64,000 nt of DNA from Diphasiastrum complanatum. Lineage: Eukaryota > Streptophyta > Lycopodiopsida > Lycopodiales > Lycopodiaceae. This document shows, one piece after another, positions 10,810 through 21,914 of the stretch (position 1 is its first letter; the number at the start of each line of letters is the position of its first letter). The stretch spans positions 66,921,940-66,985,939 of the forward strand of contig CM055095.1 in assembly GCA_029204225.1 (NCBI GenBank), read 5' to 3'. The position numbers were made by a program, and so were the translations under genes. The notes below the pieces were generated by a model, which made no database searches, was not told the DNA's origin, and saw only the letters and a program-made list of their open reading frames with translations.

Positions 10810-11545
10810 AGATAATAGGGCACTAGGCAACAACTACCAAGATCCACAATATGCTGAAGAATAGGTTGAAAAAAGGTGCTGAAGTAAGGCGCGAGAACAG
10901 CCTCCAATCAATAGCCGAAACGGATAGCAAGTCAGTGAAAAGAACCGCTGAAAATGAGACGGTAGTAGGGCGCTGGACAGCCTCCAATCAATATAAAAAA
11001 TGGACAACAAATCGGTGACAAAAAGTGTCGAAATGATGAGGTAGTAGGGCGCTGGGCAATAGCTACCAAATCTGCAAAAACAATGAAAATCTGCCGAAAA
11101 AATCGACGAAAGTGATGGGTTACCGCTGAAAATGAGACGGTAGTAGGGCGCTGGACAGCCTCCAATCAATATAAAAAATGGACAGCAAATCCGTGACGAA
11201 AAGTGTCAAAAAATGATGAGGTAGTAGGGCGCTGGGCAATAGCTACCAAATCTGCAAAAACAATGAAAATCTGCCGAAAAAAATCGACGAAAGTGATGGG
11301 TTAGCAGGGCGCTGGACAGCCTCCACCAAAACTGCAAAAAATGATGAAGAAATCGTCGAAAGTGATGGGCAGTAGAGCGTTGGACAGCCACCACCAATCT
11401 GCAAAAAATGATGGAGAAAAATCGATGAAAGTGTGGGTGGTAGGGTGCTGGACAGCCTCCACCAATCTGCAAGAAGGTTGACGGAGAAAAATCGATGAAA
11501 GTGATGGGTGGTAGGGCACTGGACAGCCTCCACCAATCTGCAGGA
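10810..11545 (-). repeat. Tandem repeat array in the element's leader
   Basis: Roughly ten imperfect copies of a unit containing a core like GGCGCTGGACAGCCTCCA lie between primer site and gag. Core starts fall near 10822, 10890, 10968, 11046, 11145, 11225, 11305, 11373, 11449 and 11512, so spacing is about 68-100 bp. On top of this, a 178-bp block starting at 10945 is repeated almost exactly from 11123. All six frames in this region are incidental. Confidence 0.8.
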
Positions 11546-11549
11546 AAGT

Positions 11550-11561
11550 GCTCTGATACCA
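11550..11561 (-). other. Initiator-Met tRNA primer-binding site
   Basis: GCTCTGATACCA on the plus strand is the reverse complement of TGGTATCAGAGC. It abuts the LTR at 11562. Confidence 0.85.
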
Positions 11562-11934
11562 AGTTACAAGCTAAGATTCACTAGCTATGCTAGAAAGCAG
11601 AACTTAAGCTAGAAAGCAGGAAGAGAATGCTTAAGGAGGATAAAGAGGAGCAATCATCATAAACTGAATAAAGGAATACAATGCTACCCTACTTATACCC
11701 TCTCCCTGAATCAAATGGAGGATTCAAAAAAGGGAAGGAAAAGGATTTGGAGGGAAAATAGTGCGCCCTCCCAATATGAGGACCCCCACTCCAAATGAAT
11801 GTGACCAAGTTCTAAAAATATAACCAAATAGGGCCCAAGGCCAGTATATGAATAAAAAGGGCCCTTAGGCCTGCTTATGCATAATAACTATAAAAGAATG
11901 GACGCGGCGAATGTAATGAGCCAAGTCCATAACT
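11562..11934 (-). repeat. LTR with non-TG/CA ends (373 bp)
   Basis: In element orientation it starts AGTTATGG and ends TTGTAACT, directly followed by the primer site. These are inverted ends, but AGTTA..TAACT rather than TG..CA. The middle part is clearly shared with the LTR at 13313-13718, including AAAATAGTGCGCCC and GGACCCCCACTCCAAAT. It was inferred by comparison of the two copies. Confidence 0.7.
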
Positions 11935-11954
11935 ATGAGGCAGCCAGCCAGCTA

Positions 11955-13240
11955 GTAGATGCCTAGGGGAAGGAGCTGGTACATACATTCCTTCATGTTT
12001 GGTGTTCCTCATCAGTTTAGTTTAGTTCTCTTGCTTTCCAAGGCATCATTATCTTTTTTCATAGCTCGTAGCTATGCCGTCAAGTCTGCAGTGAGTTCAG
12101 AGGCGGAAAACAGGAGATTACATGCATTGGGGCAGGCAGGTTTAAGATCTCATTATTCTACCACTGACCATATCTTCACACTCCGAGCTTTGATTGAGGA
12201 AGCTAAGTATAGGAAAGAGAGGGTTTACTGTTGTTTTGTGGACTTCAAGAAAGCCTTTGATTCTGTACCACGCTCCCTACTCATTCAGAGACTTCGTGAC
12301 CTTGGTTTCTCCACAGATATTGTTCTAGCAGTGATGGCTCTTTATGAGAAGGTCTTGGGATGTTTCCGACATGACAGTGGCCTATCTGATCACATTTGGA
12401 GCACCATTGGGGTGAAACAAGGATGTTCTCTTTCACCGGTTCTCTTTGGATTATACATTGATGAGTTAGAGCGAGTCATCTCACAGTGTGGCGGGGCTGG
12501 ATGTAGACTTGGTTGCTATTCTCCTCTATGCGGATGATGTGGTACTTGTACCCCCGACCAGAGAGGGATTACAGAGGCAGCTGGATTGTTTACAGGGATT
12601 TTGTACCAGATGGGGATTGGGGGTGAACACTACGAAGACCAAAGTTATGTTCTTCAACACTTCTCGAGCTTTCATGCAGCGCCAGGAGTTCACCCTAGAT
12701 GGGTAGGCCTTAGAGGTAGTTTCCTCTTATACTTATTTGGGAATACTCTTTTCTGGTCCTACCTTTAGCATGCGACAGGCGGCCACCACCCGACTTGGGA
12801 AGGGGCAGCGGTTCTGCTTCAGGAAGCTCATCAGAGATGCTCGTAGTAAGTGTAGACTTTTTGATACTATTGTCACCCCCACTGCCATGTATGCAGCAGA
12901 GACATGGTGTATTGGTCTCTCGTCATCACACTGGGCCAGCATTTCACGACTACAGACCACTATGTTAGCTCGTATGATTCGGGCGAAGCCCTCGGTTCTG
13001 GATGAGATCCTTCTTGCAGAGTTTGCCGTTCCACCCATTCAGATAGATGCCGCTTTACAGCTTATCGCATATATTCAGAGAGTCCAGGCTCTACCCGATG
13101 CAGATATGAGATATACACAGACAGCACTTGTTTCCTCACACTCACTTCATGACCAGGGCTATCGACTGTCGTGGTTCTCCCAGGCATCCCACTTCCTCCT
13201 TGAGTCATTTGGTATCTACATTACAGAGCTCCCCTAAGGT
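11955..13240 (+). pseudogene. LINE reverse transcriptase, 5'- and 3'-truncated
   Basis: Nearly continuous RT and thumb. Landmarks are VYCCFVDFKKAFDSVPRSLL (palm motif A with D), IGVKQGCSLSPVLFGLYIDE, the catalytic ILLYADDVVL, then GVNTTKTKVMFFNTSR. The last part (12737-13237) is the region downstream of RT with TAMYAAETWCIG and LARMIRAKPSVLDE. A frameshift near 12490-12510 and a stop after FTLDG near 12706 split it into three frames. Endonuclease and the C-terminal zinc knuckle are absent. It sits between two LTRs of minus-strand Ty3/gypsy pieces, so it either inserted there or was caught in a rearrangement. Confidence 0.85.
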
Positions 13241-13312
13241 ACTCATCAGGATATCTTCATAATACAAAGCCATCTGTATGGCTCTCTGCAAATCATGAGA
13301 TTGCTCCTTCCG

Positions 13313-13718
13313 AGTTAAGAATGAAGCCACAATTGATCTAGAGCTAAGCTATGAAAGCATCACATAAGCAAGGCTTAACCCTAGAAAGCATGTAAGAGAG
13401 AGATTAAGGAGACTAATATCATCAGCTATATAAAAGACTACAATGCTGCCCTATATACGCCCTACCAATGAACCCTAAAGTAGGAATTCAAAAATAGAGG
13501 GAGGCAGAAGATTTGGAGAGAAAATAGTGCGCCCCCCCAATAGGAGGACCCCCACTCCAAATCAATATGACCAAGTCCTAAAAATGTGAATAGGGTCTAA
13601 GGCCAGCCATATAGTCTAAGTGTCACTAATGAATAAAAGAGGGTCCAAGGCCTGCTTATGCATAAAGTAAAGTAAATGTAAATGGATGTGACGAATGTAA
13701 TGAGCCGAGTCCATAACT
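13313..13718 (-). repeat. 3' LTR of the chromovirus half (406 bp)
   Basis: In element orientation it starts AGTTATGGACTC after a purine-rich GAGGAG and ends CTTAACT. It matches the LTR at 11562-11934 along most of its length. The end portion also matches the plus-strand fragment at 21915-22046. Confidence 0.7.
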
Positions 13719-13764
13719 CTCCTCGACACAAAAAATTACACTCAACTGCCGAAAAGAAACTGGA

Positions 13765-14163
13765 TCAAACAATAGCAAGCCCTGGTGGATCAACAGCTAG
13801 AGCAGCTTCTGATGTAGAGGAATCAACAAGTGCAGCAAGAGCACGAGCCTGATCCGCAAGTGATGGTGTATGATAAAAGACATCAATAGGCTCCCATGTG
13901 GTCTCCTCAACAGGATGACCATCCCACTGGACCACAAATTGAATCTGTCGGCGGCATCGACTATGATGCAGACGAACCTGTAATATAACAACAGGTAAAA
14001 ATGGAAACAACTCTAGGGTAGTAGGAAACTCAGCATCAGAAGGAGCGTCATCCTCAATAGCAGCATGTAATAAACTGACATGGAATACATCACAGGCACA
14101 TGTGGAAGCATGAAGCTGTAAGCTATATGTAACTGGACAATGCGATAAGGCCCATAATAACAT
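13765..14163 (-). pseudogene. Integrase C-terminus and chromodomain
   Basis: Contains DVFHVSLLHAAI (the xVFHVSxL block after GPY/F) and QIQFVVQWDGHPVEETTWEP, a chromodomain core resembling LVKWKGxPxxExTWE. In chromoviruses this domain directs insertion by binding histone marks. The preceding GPYRIVQL block is at about 14150-14180 in another frame. Confidence 0.8.
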
Positions 14164-15300
14164 GGTGCAATCTTCTCAGTAGAAGCATGGCCCTGGATAA
14201 AATGATGACGTGCAAACCGTAGGCGTAGATAAACCATATCTCCAATCTGAAACTCAACATGGCGGCAATGACGATCAATTGAGGTCTGATAACGCTGCTG
14301 AGCATGTTGTAAATGAGAATTGGCCCGGGTAATAAGCTCATGGGCACCTGATAGAAATGATGCAAGTGTCACAGGTGTGAGGAATGCCAGGTAAAAGAGG
14401 TGCATAACCATGAGATAATAAAAATGGTGAGATGCTTGTGCTGGTACTTACAAAGCTATTATAGCTATAGTCTGCTAAACATAAATGCTGATCCCAATCC
14501 TTCCCAGAAGGAGTAACAAAATGGTGTAAATAATCCTCAAGGATCCTATTAAGGACCTCAGACTGCCCATCAGAAGTAGAGTGATAAGCAGCCCATAAAG
14601 AGCTGTACATCCAAGATATGCATAAGCTCTGTCCAGAATATGGATGTAAACTCACTATCCCAATTAGAAAGGATAGTACGAGGAAACCTATGCAGGCGGA
14701 AAATCTCTGATAGGAACAAATGTGCACACTGCTCTGCTGTGATAGTACTGCGAACTGGTATGGAAAAAAAGCCTATTTCGAGAACTTGTCAACTACCACC
14801 ATACATGAATCTTGACCACGCTGGGTACGAGGAAGGCCAAGGATAAAGTCCATAGATATATCAGTCCACTGGCGATGAGGAATAGGCCAAATCTGAAGCA
14901 AGCCAGCAGACTTAGCACGAGAGTACTTATTACGAAGATAGAAAGGGCAGGTACGAATAAGTACAACAAGCTCAGATCAAAGAGAGGGCCAATAGAAATG
15001 GTCCTTGAGACGAGCATAAGACTTCTGAAAACCAAAGTGACCCCCAACAGGGGACGAATGAGCATCCGACAACAATTGGGAACGGATACCCAAGGAACTA
15101 GAAATACAAAGAGAACCATAACGAGAAAGACAGTGGTAAACAATGGAGTAAACCTGATGAGGATGAGACGAAACAGGTGGAGCAGAACTATAAACATCAC
15201 GAAAATCAGAACATGTAAGGTATGCGGCGGGTAGATCATCAAACAATGTAGGAACAGTAGCAACAAGTGTATTCAACAAAGCGGGAAGACAAGACACTGC
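14164..15300 (-). pseudogene. Ty3/gypsy integrase, frameshifted
   Basis: Zinc-finger region near 15040-15110 includes VGGHFGFQKSYARLKDHFYW (H-H half of HHCC with the FYWP end). The core is spread over several frames down to 14340. AYHSTSDGQSEVLNRILEDY, near 14540-14600, carries the conserved Ser-x2-DGQ-x-E block, and its last catalytic Glu is present. HICS and FPRTILSN-like pieces around 14660-14730 are also visible. No single open frame survives. Confidence 0.75.
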
Positions 15301-16130
15301 ATCGGCAACAGTGTTAGCACGACCAGGACGATAAAAAATAGAAAAATCAAAAGACTATAAAAACTGCAACCAACGAAACTGATGATCACTAAGATCACGC
15401 TGAGAAAAGAGATAACATAAAGACTAGTGATCAATAACAATGTCAAACGGAACTCGATAAAGATAATGGTGCCACTTCTTAAGAGCATAGATAATAGCAA
15501 GAAGCTCTTTCTCATGCACAGAATAACGTTGCTCATAAGAGCGAAGACGACGCGACTCATAAGCAGTAATGCACTGTGACTGGCGAAGCAAAGCACCCAA
15601 ACCAACATTACTAGCATCAGTCTCAACAATAAACTTCTGTTCAAACTGGGGTAAACACATAACGGCGACATCATCAACAGCACGACGAAGAGTATCAAAT
15701 GCTGACTGACAATTAGAAGTCAAAAGAAAAGTACGAGACTTCTTCAAAAGTGCATGAAGAGGAGCTACAGTGGCAAAATGAGGGACGGGACGACGAAGGT
15801 GAGTGGCTAACCCAAGCAACATACGAACATGATGAACATCAGTCAGAATAGGCCAATCCTGGATGGCTTGAACCTTATGAGGGTCCAGACGAATGTGCCC
15901 ATCACAAACGAGAGAACCTTATGAGGGTCCAGACGAATGTGCCCATCACAAACAAGAAAACCAAGAAACTCGATCTCAACAACAACAAAAGAACATATAG
16001 ACAACTTAGCAAATAACTGGTGATGTACAAGTAATTGAAAAACAGAGGAAAGGTGGGAAACATGCTCAGCAAGAGATTGGCGAAAAATAAGAATATCATC
16101 AAAATAAACCAAGACACAATGACCATTGCT
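15301..16130 (-). pseudogene. RT catalytic core and RNase H of the chromovirus
   Basis: HCVLVYFDDILIF near 16100 carries the YxDD catalytic pair. RNase H is at 15822-15424 with FIVETDASNVGLGALL and RRLRSYEQRYSVHEKELLAI. A 44-bp tandem duplication at 15871-15958 shifts the frame between RT and RNase H. Confidence 0.8.
15871..15958. repeat. 44-bp tandem duplication inside RT
   Basis: Two near-identical units beginning AACCTTATGAGGGTCCAGAC at 15871 and 15915. Forty-four is not a multiple of three, so it breaks the polyprotein frame. Confidence 0.85.
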
Positions 16131-17585
16131 GCAAGGCTCTATTATTTTCATCCATAGGCACTCAATTTTGCGTAAAAATTTGCCGGAATGCCTCCCAGAG
16201 TTATCCATTTCCACCTTCCTCCACCACCTTTGTGTTGACTCTTGAAAATGATATGTGGCTTCAACAATCATCTCAGTTTCATCATCTATGCCACACATCT
16301 GGGATGCTTTCTCCCATTTTTGCAACCAGTTCTCAACGACATCTGTGGTCCTCATAGACACTGCTCTAGTGAACTTCGGAGGTTTTAGATCCTTGATAGT
16401 AGGTAGCTTCCTCTTTCGAAATCCCAACTCAGCTTCATGGCCTGTTGACAGTGTTCTCTATACTTCCATAGTCGTACCACTGACTCTCTTAGGAATACTA
16501 GCCCCTTCACCTTTTAGTTGCTCCAAAATTAGATTAAAAGTGGCTTAGATAGCATCTACCTTGGAACATACTGCACCTAATCTCTGTGTATCCTGACCAA
16601 TGTTGCTTGCGGATGCCATAGCAGAAGAATAAGTCGCAGAAATAAAGCAGTGTACAAAAACTATTCAAAATCAAACAAGTAAAGTTCTTGAAACAAAGCA
16701 AGAACAAGCTCTCAGCACCTCAAATCACCATACAAATAGATTACCCTGAATTCCTAGAAGAATTGGATAGAATAGACCTCCTATAGCCAAGTTCTCACTA
16801 CTCATAGACTCTTCTTCTCCAAAAATCAGCAAACTAGGGTTTCAAACTAACAATTGGCAAAACCAAGGGATGATCACCGAATCAAAAGACCAAAAGCTCT
16901 ACCCTACCAGCGACCCACCACAGAAAGCCTATTGAAACTAATAGATCTGAAAAATACTGAGCATTGGAGAAGTTAAAAACAATTTCACAAATCCTATGTG
17001 GCTGGATTTTCACAAAAGCAAAGAGAATAAACAACCCAAGTAGTAGAAGATGCCCAAAGGCTGCTAGAAGATTAGCAATGCACCATAGGGCTTCAATTTG
17101 CTACCTTATGGGCTCCAAATTTGCCCAACAAGCAACCGCTCTGATACCAAATGTTGCACACAAGCTCACGAAATCCTAAGTAAATACACAAAAATACCCA
17201 ACAAATTCATCACTTTATTAATCTCAAGAAGCTGTACATAGATCAACAAGCAAACATGAGAGCTCTACTGCAAGTCTCCTCTCAACCATAGCTACATAAG
17301 AATAAGATAGGGAATGCCTTGGCAAGGCTCACACTATATCCCCTCAAGCACGCCTTAGCCCTGACACATCCTAACGTCGACACATGGCAAACTCCATGCA
17401 CAGTCGACACTTGCCACGTGGAAGACCTTGACACATAGGCAAGCTAGTGGGTAGATTGTTTGACATGTGTCACTTATGCATTGGACCAAGTGTCCCAATG
17501 AGCATATGATACGTCTTGTTGACTGTCTGTTGATTGTTCGACAAGTGTCACTCATGCATTGGAGCAAGTGTCCCAATGAGCGAGG
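16131..17585 (-). mobile_element. Ty3/gypsy fragment: partial LTR, primer site, leader, start of gag
   Basis: Minus-strand order: LTR remnant 17585-17152, initiator-Met primer site 17149-17138, leader 17137-16625, gag start to 16137. The gag piece includes KLPTIKDLKPPKFTRAV and VENWLQKWEKASQM. At about 16131-16137 it joins the RT of the neighbouring chromovirus in frame, producing a chimeric 194-codon frame (16427-15843). Close relatives of its gag and leader occur at 31255-31480 and 33956-34310. Confidence 0.75.
17152..17585 (-). repeat. LTR remnant with internal duplication
   Basis: Plus-strand start TGTTGCACACAAGC, which is the 3' end of the LTR in element sense, two bases from the primer site. 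A block with CTCATGCATTGGA(G)CAAGTGTCCCAATGAGC is duplicated with a period of about 76 bp (near 17455 and 17531). The 5' part of the LTR is missing. The LTR at 34320-34619 is a relative that keeps the outer TGTTGGACT end. Confidence 0.7.
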
Positions 17586-18480
17586 ACGAAATGAAGGAGA
17601 GACTTGGAGAAGATTGAGAAACAAGAGGCAATGATATAAAAGGGGCAATGGAACAAGAAATAGGAGGACGAAAGAAAGGGCAAGACTAAAATGACGGCTG
17701 CTAAGGCACCACGTAAACCAACTATAAAACAATCAATAACCCTAGCAAGCGGAAGATCAAAGAAAACATAAGAATACTCAACAAACTTTTCATTATAGTC
17801 TTACAGTATACCTGCTTGTTTGGTCAAATTGAGACCGAAGTCACGTGGGGTTGAACATAGCAAAGTGGATGGCGACCTCGAACTTAGCCCAATCAGCCGA
17901 AGTAGCAAGGAGAGTTTGATGTGTATGCCACCAAGTCCAAAAAGATGGAGCGCAACTAGCTGAATTTGCTGGTTATGTGTACAAGAGATTGATCGAAAAA
18001 AGGTTTCTAGTTGAAAGGAACCAATTCTGGAGTTTTGTACCATCAGAAGACCCATAATAGAACCATTAGAAAAAACCCTGTCATGAAAATCACGAGCAAT
18101 ATGGGAGAGCCGAGGCGGTGTCAAGAAGGTAGTATTGATGGTAGATGAAGGATTAGGTGGAGGATTGGGAGGGAAAGGGTATGGGCAGGAAGTGAAGGAA
18201 GACAGAGGAAAATGGATTCAGTGAGAGCTTGCAAAGTAAGTTGGGTTTGACAACAATTCAACAAGGTGGTATGGCTTTGGAGTATGATGGAATGATCATC
18301 AGCTTGGAGGTGAAGACTTCAAACAAGTGGGAGCCATGATGGAGGTCAGGGGAGGAGAAAGAAAACAGTGTGTAGGGCAACAATGAGTAGGAAAATGATA
18401 GAAAAAATGACTAGACAGAAAAAATCAACACCCTTCCAATTGCTCAATAAAGTGGTTGGATAGCATGTTAAGAACACATC
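17586..18480 (-). pseudogene. Ty3/gypsy gag remnant, second family member
   Basis: Minus-strand frame 18124-17801 includes HIARDFHDRVFSNGSIMGLL and aligns by eye with the gag at about 10110-9960 (ARDFRDRIQ... GSSDGNILENW). The region above it (18130-18420) resembles the Ser/Pro-rich gag N-terminus. It therefore belongs with the element at 8484-11934 rather than with the LTR beside it. Confidence 0.6.
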
Positions 18481-19829
18481 TACAGAACAGAAAGATAGCA
18501 AATAGCATTCATATAATCAGCAAACAAGCATTCGTAAGCATTCTCCAACAAAGAAGAATAATAAAATCAATGTCTGCTGATAGCTTAGGCAGATCTCCAA
18601 TATAGAGATGGAACTCCCTACAAAGAGCTCAACACTCCAAACTCATAACTAACAAATGAATAGCCTTAGTGGCTAATTATACTAAGCAAAAGGTACCGTC
18701 CTTAAATTAACTTGGAGGAAAGTATGAAAATTCAAATATTAGGGCCCATACTAGGAACCATGTAAAATAATGTTCTAGGGCTTGCAAATATAATATAAAG
18801 AGCGCCTCCACTATTATGAACCACAAACCACCATTGGGACCACGTTAGAATGCATATTATTGTGGAGTTCCCCAAACCCCAAGGAGATACACAACAATAG
18901 TCATCTACTTATTTTCTTGTCATAATTTCTCGAACTAAAATTTCAGCATCTCAATTTCTTTATCCCAGTTTATATGTCAGCTCATAGATTAAGTTGTGAA
19001 AGAGTTTACATACATAAAACCCAACAATTGTGCGAATGTAAGTTGAAGTTACCTACAAAACTAGCATCCTCCATGTTAGGCAGTCAAAGAGGCCCTCTTT
19101 GAAAGAGAGACTATGGAAGACATGAATGCTAAGGTCTAAGTGCTTGAACATCCACATGATAAGAAGAACGCAATTTGTGAAAGTTCAATCTTGTACTAGT
19201 ATAAACTTGACATTCACAATTCAAGTTGCTTGTAGGTTGGAGCCTAGATCTAAAGTGCATTTAGCCTTACATTGATCTAGGTTCAATTTGGGAAAAAATA
19301 AGGTCACTACATCTATATGCACCAAAAAGTGTATGACTCAAGAAGCTAATGTAACAAGTAGCTACCAAGTTATTGGAATGAGGAAGACTTTCTAGCTAAA
19401 ATATCATATAAATTAGGTGTTTTAATCACATCAATGATCATAGAGATTTTTCAACATTTAGCATGACTAAACTTGTTGTCAACGAGAATTTTTTTGGATG
19501 AAACTTAAACCTTTAGCATCAACAACCAAATAGACCTAGCTTATCAAAACGAAAGTTCAGCTGCAACTTAGATCTTGAGCATCAACAACCAGATAAACCC
19601 GACTTATGAAAACAAAACTTTATAGTCGAATCTTTTTTAATGAACACTTTTTCCTCATAAGACATGAATATTACCATCCATCTTGAATGCAGATGTTATT
19701 TGAAACTATACATTTTCAAGTCAAAGTTGAAATACCTTATCAATCTCATGAAGTCTAACTGCTAATGATGATTAGCATCTTTTAGAGGAAACCACTTTGA
19801 TGTTGCAAAAGAAAGCATTTTGAAAAAAC
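18481..19829 (-). other. TDP1 intron sequence, nothing recognised
   Basis: No domain or repeat recognised. Searched by eye on the minus strand for the missing LGVLFLPS exon. The nearest matches near 18620 and 18850 are too weak to call. Confidence 0.4.
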
Positions 19830-19920
19830 CTCATATGAGCGAATCATGAGTTGAGATCCATTTTTTTGTAAAGCTCCCCATGCAGCCTTGCTCAAATTTG
19901 CAGATGTCAAAAGAAACCAC
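19830..19920 (-). CDS. TDP1: TDP1 exon with [15 protein letters not shown]
   Basis: A 91-nt exon: one base completing an Ala codon, then 30 codons beginning [15 protein letters not shown] and ending QLMIRSYE. In TDP1 this is the block after the second His-Lys pair. Its Asn (SAN) is the third residue of the second H-K-N catalytic set (N516 in human TDP1). The acceptor is TTGTCCAG|G and the donor GAG|GTTTTTT, the latter weak. The incoming phase fits the exon at 35546-35599 exactly (GC + G = Ala). The following intron begins at 19829. Confidence 0.92.
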
Positions 19921-20221
19921 CTGGACAAAGATAGCTTTCTAAGGACTTCTTTGAGTTAGTATGCATGATGAGCAAAAGAAAGAGCAAAACTATCAACAAG
20001 GATGTTTCATGTTACTGCAACATGTTACTCTGTTCTCCTTGGTGAAACATGTCCCACAAACATCAACTATGCCGATGAACTACTTCTGCAAAGTTGTATG
20101 CCAAGTATTCTACGTTTCTTTCGTTTCACTCACATCTCTTATCCCATGTGTTTTGCATACTTTCTTTTCCATATGCCTCATCATGGATATTTGGTATCCC
20201 TTATGACAAGAATTGATTGGC
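19921..20221 (-). other. Start of 15.6-kb TDP1 intron
   Basis: No gene recognised. Two overlapping plus-strand frames (19961-20271) are not similar to any family I know. Confidence 0.4.
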
Positions 20222-20540
20222 ATTTATTTCCATTCCATTGTATTATGGGTACTCTAGGGACATTGACTTAGCAAATTGGTTGAATACACTAGCTTCTTAT
20301 TTTGAGACCTATCCACAATCTGATGCTGATATGATTGCATTGGCTACGTCAGAATTTAGAGGATGAGCCACCTCTTGGTGGGCAGACATTTCGACCCCAT
20401 GATTCCGCTTCTGATTATGATGCCTTTGTACATGATCTTATTTTTTATATGGATCCACTACTTAATGATTCTCAGGTTGTTCCAGATGCAGCAGTTGATC
20501 AGGATGTCTCTCTAGAGCCATAGTGTGGGTCAGATATTGA
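20222..20540 (+). pseudogene. Retrotransposon gag-like fragment
   Basis: Plus-strand translation gives LANWLNTLASYFETYPQSDA, then MIALATSEFRG and SWWADI. This has the layout of the retrotransposon gag domain (WLxxxxxYF..., LxGxAxxWW). A stop interrupts it after the FRG block. The more decayed sequence at 61990-62290 looks related. Confidence 0.45.
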
Positions 20541-21914
20541 TAGTATCACACGCTGAGAGAGATACACAAGGCCGATTCTGTATCACAGTGTGTGAGAGAG
20601 TCACACATTGTTATGATCCTTTCCCTAGGTTAGTCCTCTAGTAGATCTACATATGACAGATGGTTTTACATTTCATGATGGTTTGGTTGTATCTTTACCA
20701 CTACTTCCCATATTAATGAATATCTCACAGCTCGATAACCCCAAAACTCCTCTAGTTCCAGATTACTCAAAATGATCACTTAGAGAGTTTGTCTATTTCA
20801 ACTTGGATAGTTCTACCTTTGCACACATACAAGAATTTTTTTTTTCCAAAATCAATGCAACTGGCTGATTCCTCGAAAGACTTATTCCTATCTTTTCTTT
20901 CCCCCTTTTTAAAAAAGAAATTCCATTATTTTGATTTAAAAATTCCCAATCAAAAAATTTAAAAAAGTCAGTAATGAGTATCCAATACTATTATAAACAG
21001 GACTTTTTCCTCAGAATCATAGAATATCTTATCCCGAATGATAGAAATATTATCTCTCAATAATCAACTATCAAATAGAGACTCATGTTAGGGTTCAGGA
21101 AACCTAAGTTCCGAGCCATATTCAAAAATCTTATAGGCCCAATACAATTTCATATAATTATAACAGTCCTTCAGAACAGAGCTCTACACTGGAAGGAATT
21201 ATATGAATCTCAATCCAATTGTCAGCTTATTTTGGTGAGATCCTTCTAGATGAGTATGCATGTATCCTTCAATGTTCTTGTGCTTTTATATATGACGTTG
21301 TTGTAGTCGATGCTGATGTTGTACTTATGGATCCCTTGGAGTGTTGACTTTGTTTTCCTAGATACTGCTGTATCTTCTTGGGCATTGCGGATACATTCGA
21401 TTGTTGCACATGTGTCCATTCCAGTAGTTGTTTGTCAGGGTGATCTACCTTAGGTTCCTTGGCATTCATGGTTGCTACATATCGCATGGCTCCGATGTTG
21501 TTGCCAAGTTGCTATCGTTGTTGAGTTGTCATCTTTCGGTGGTATTCTTGGACTATTCAGCTAGCCTTGGATATCTTAGTCGTCGTTAACATTTTCTTAT
21601 GGCTTTCTTGGGCTATTGAGTGCCTTGAGCAACTTTCAACCTTGAGCTGATTTACAGTAGCATCATGTTGTTGATTACATAAAAGATACATTTATGACAT
21701 GATTTACGATTGATGTACTATGCTTTGGGATTTTTTTTTGTATGTTTCTTTTGGACTAATTGTGACGACTTATGTCCTCTCCTTCAGTATTTCCATTGGT
21801 TCATATTTCTCTTAGATTATTTTGAGATGGGTTTTATAATTGGCTATTACCACAACTGTTGCTTGGGGCTAGCATTGAAGACAATGTTTCTAAAGTGGGC
21901 AGTCTCTCTCTTTA
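20541..21914. other. Intron sequence, nothing recognised
   Basis: AT-rich in 20820-21060, then mixed. Frames at 21269-21487 and 21710-21979 show no domain. Confidence 0.35.

Larger units (their letters stand above)
8484..11934 (-). mobile_element. Ty3/gypsy element, 5' half (LTR, leader, gag, protease, start of RT)
   Basis: Read on the minus strand the order is: LTR 11934-11562; initiator-Met primer site 11561-11550; repeated leader; gag 10594-9450; protease 9182-8838; RT N-terminus 8735-8484. The element stops there, before the RT catalytic core, where LINE sequence takes over. Frameshifts and stops break gag. The 3' half of a related element lies at 13313-16130 on the same strand but on the wrong side for a simple continuation, so the locus is rearranged. 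Confidence 0.8.
13313..16130 (-). mobile_element. Ty3/gypsy chromovirus, 3' half (RT core, RNase H, integrase, chromodomain, LTR)
   Basis: Minus-strand order: RT from just before the catalytic box (16130), RNase H, integrase zinc finger, integrase core, chromodomain (to 13765), then LTR 13718-13313. Multiple frameshifts show that it is dead. The RT upstream of the YFDD box is missing, and at 16130 the sequence joins gag of a different element. The chromodomain places it among chromoviruses. Confidence 0.85.

Noticed and set aside
11206-11562. Several overlapping frames of about 100 codons
   Set aside because: All arise from the tandem repeat in the leader; repeated peptides such as VEAVQRPT reflect DNA repetition.
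18600-18640. Possible missing TDP1 exon (FGVLSSL on the minus strand)
   Set aside because: A stop follows at once and only four residues resemble LGVLFLPS.
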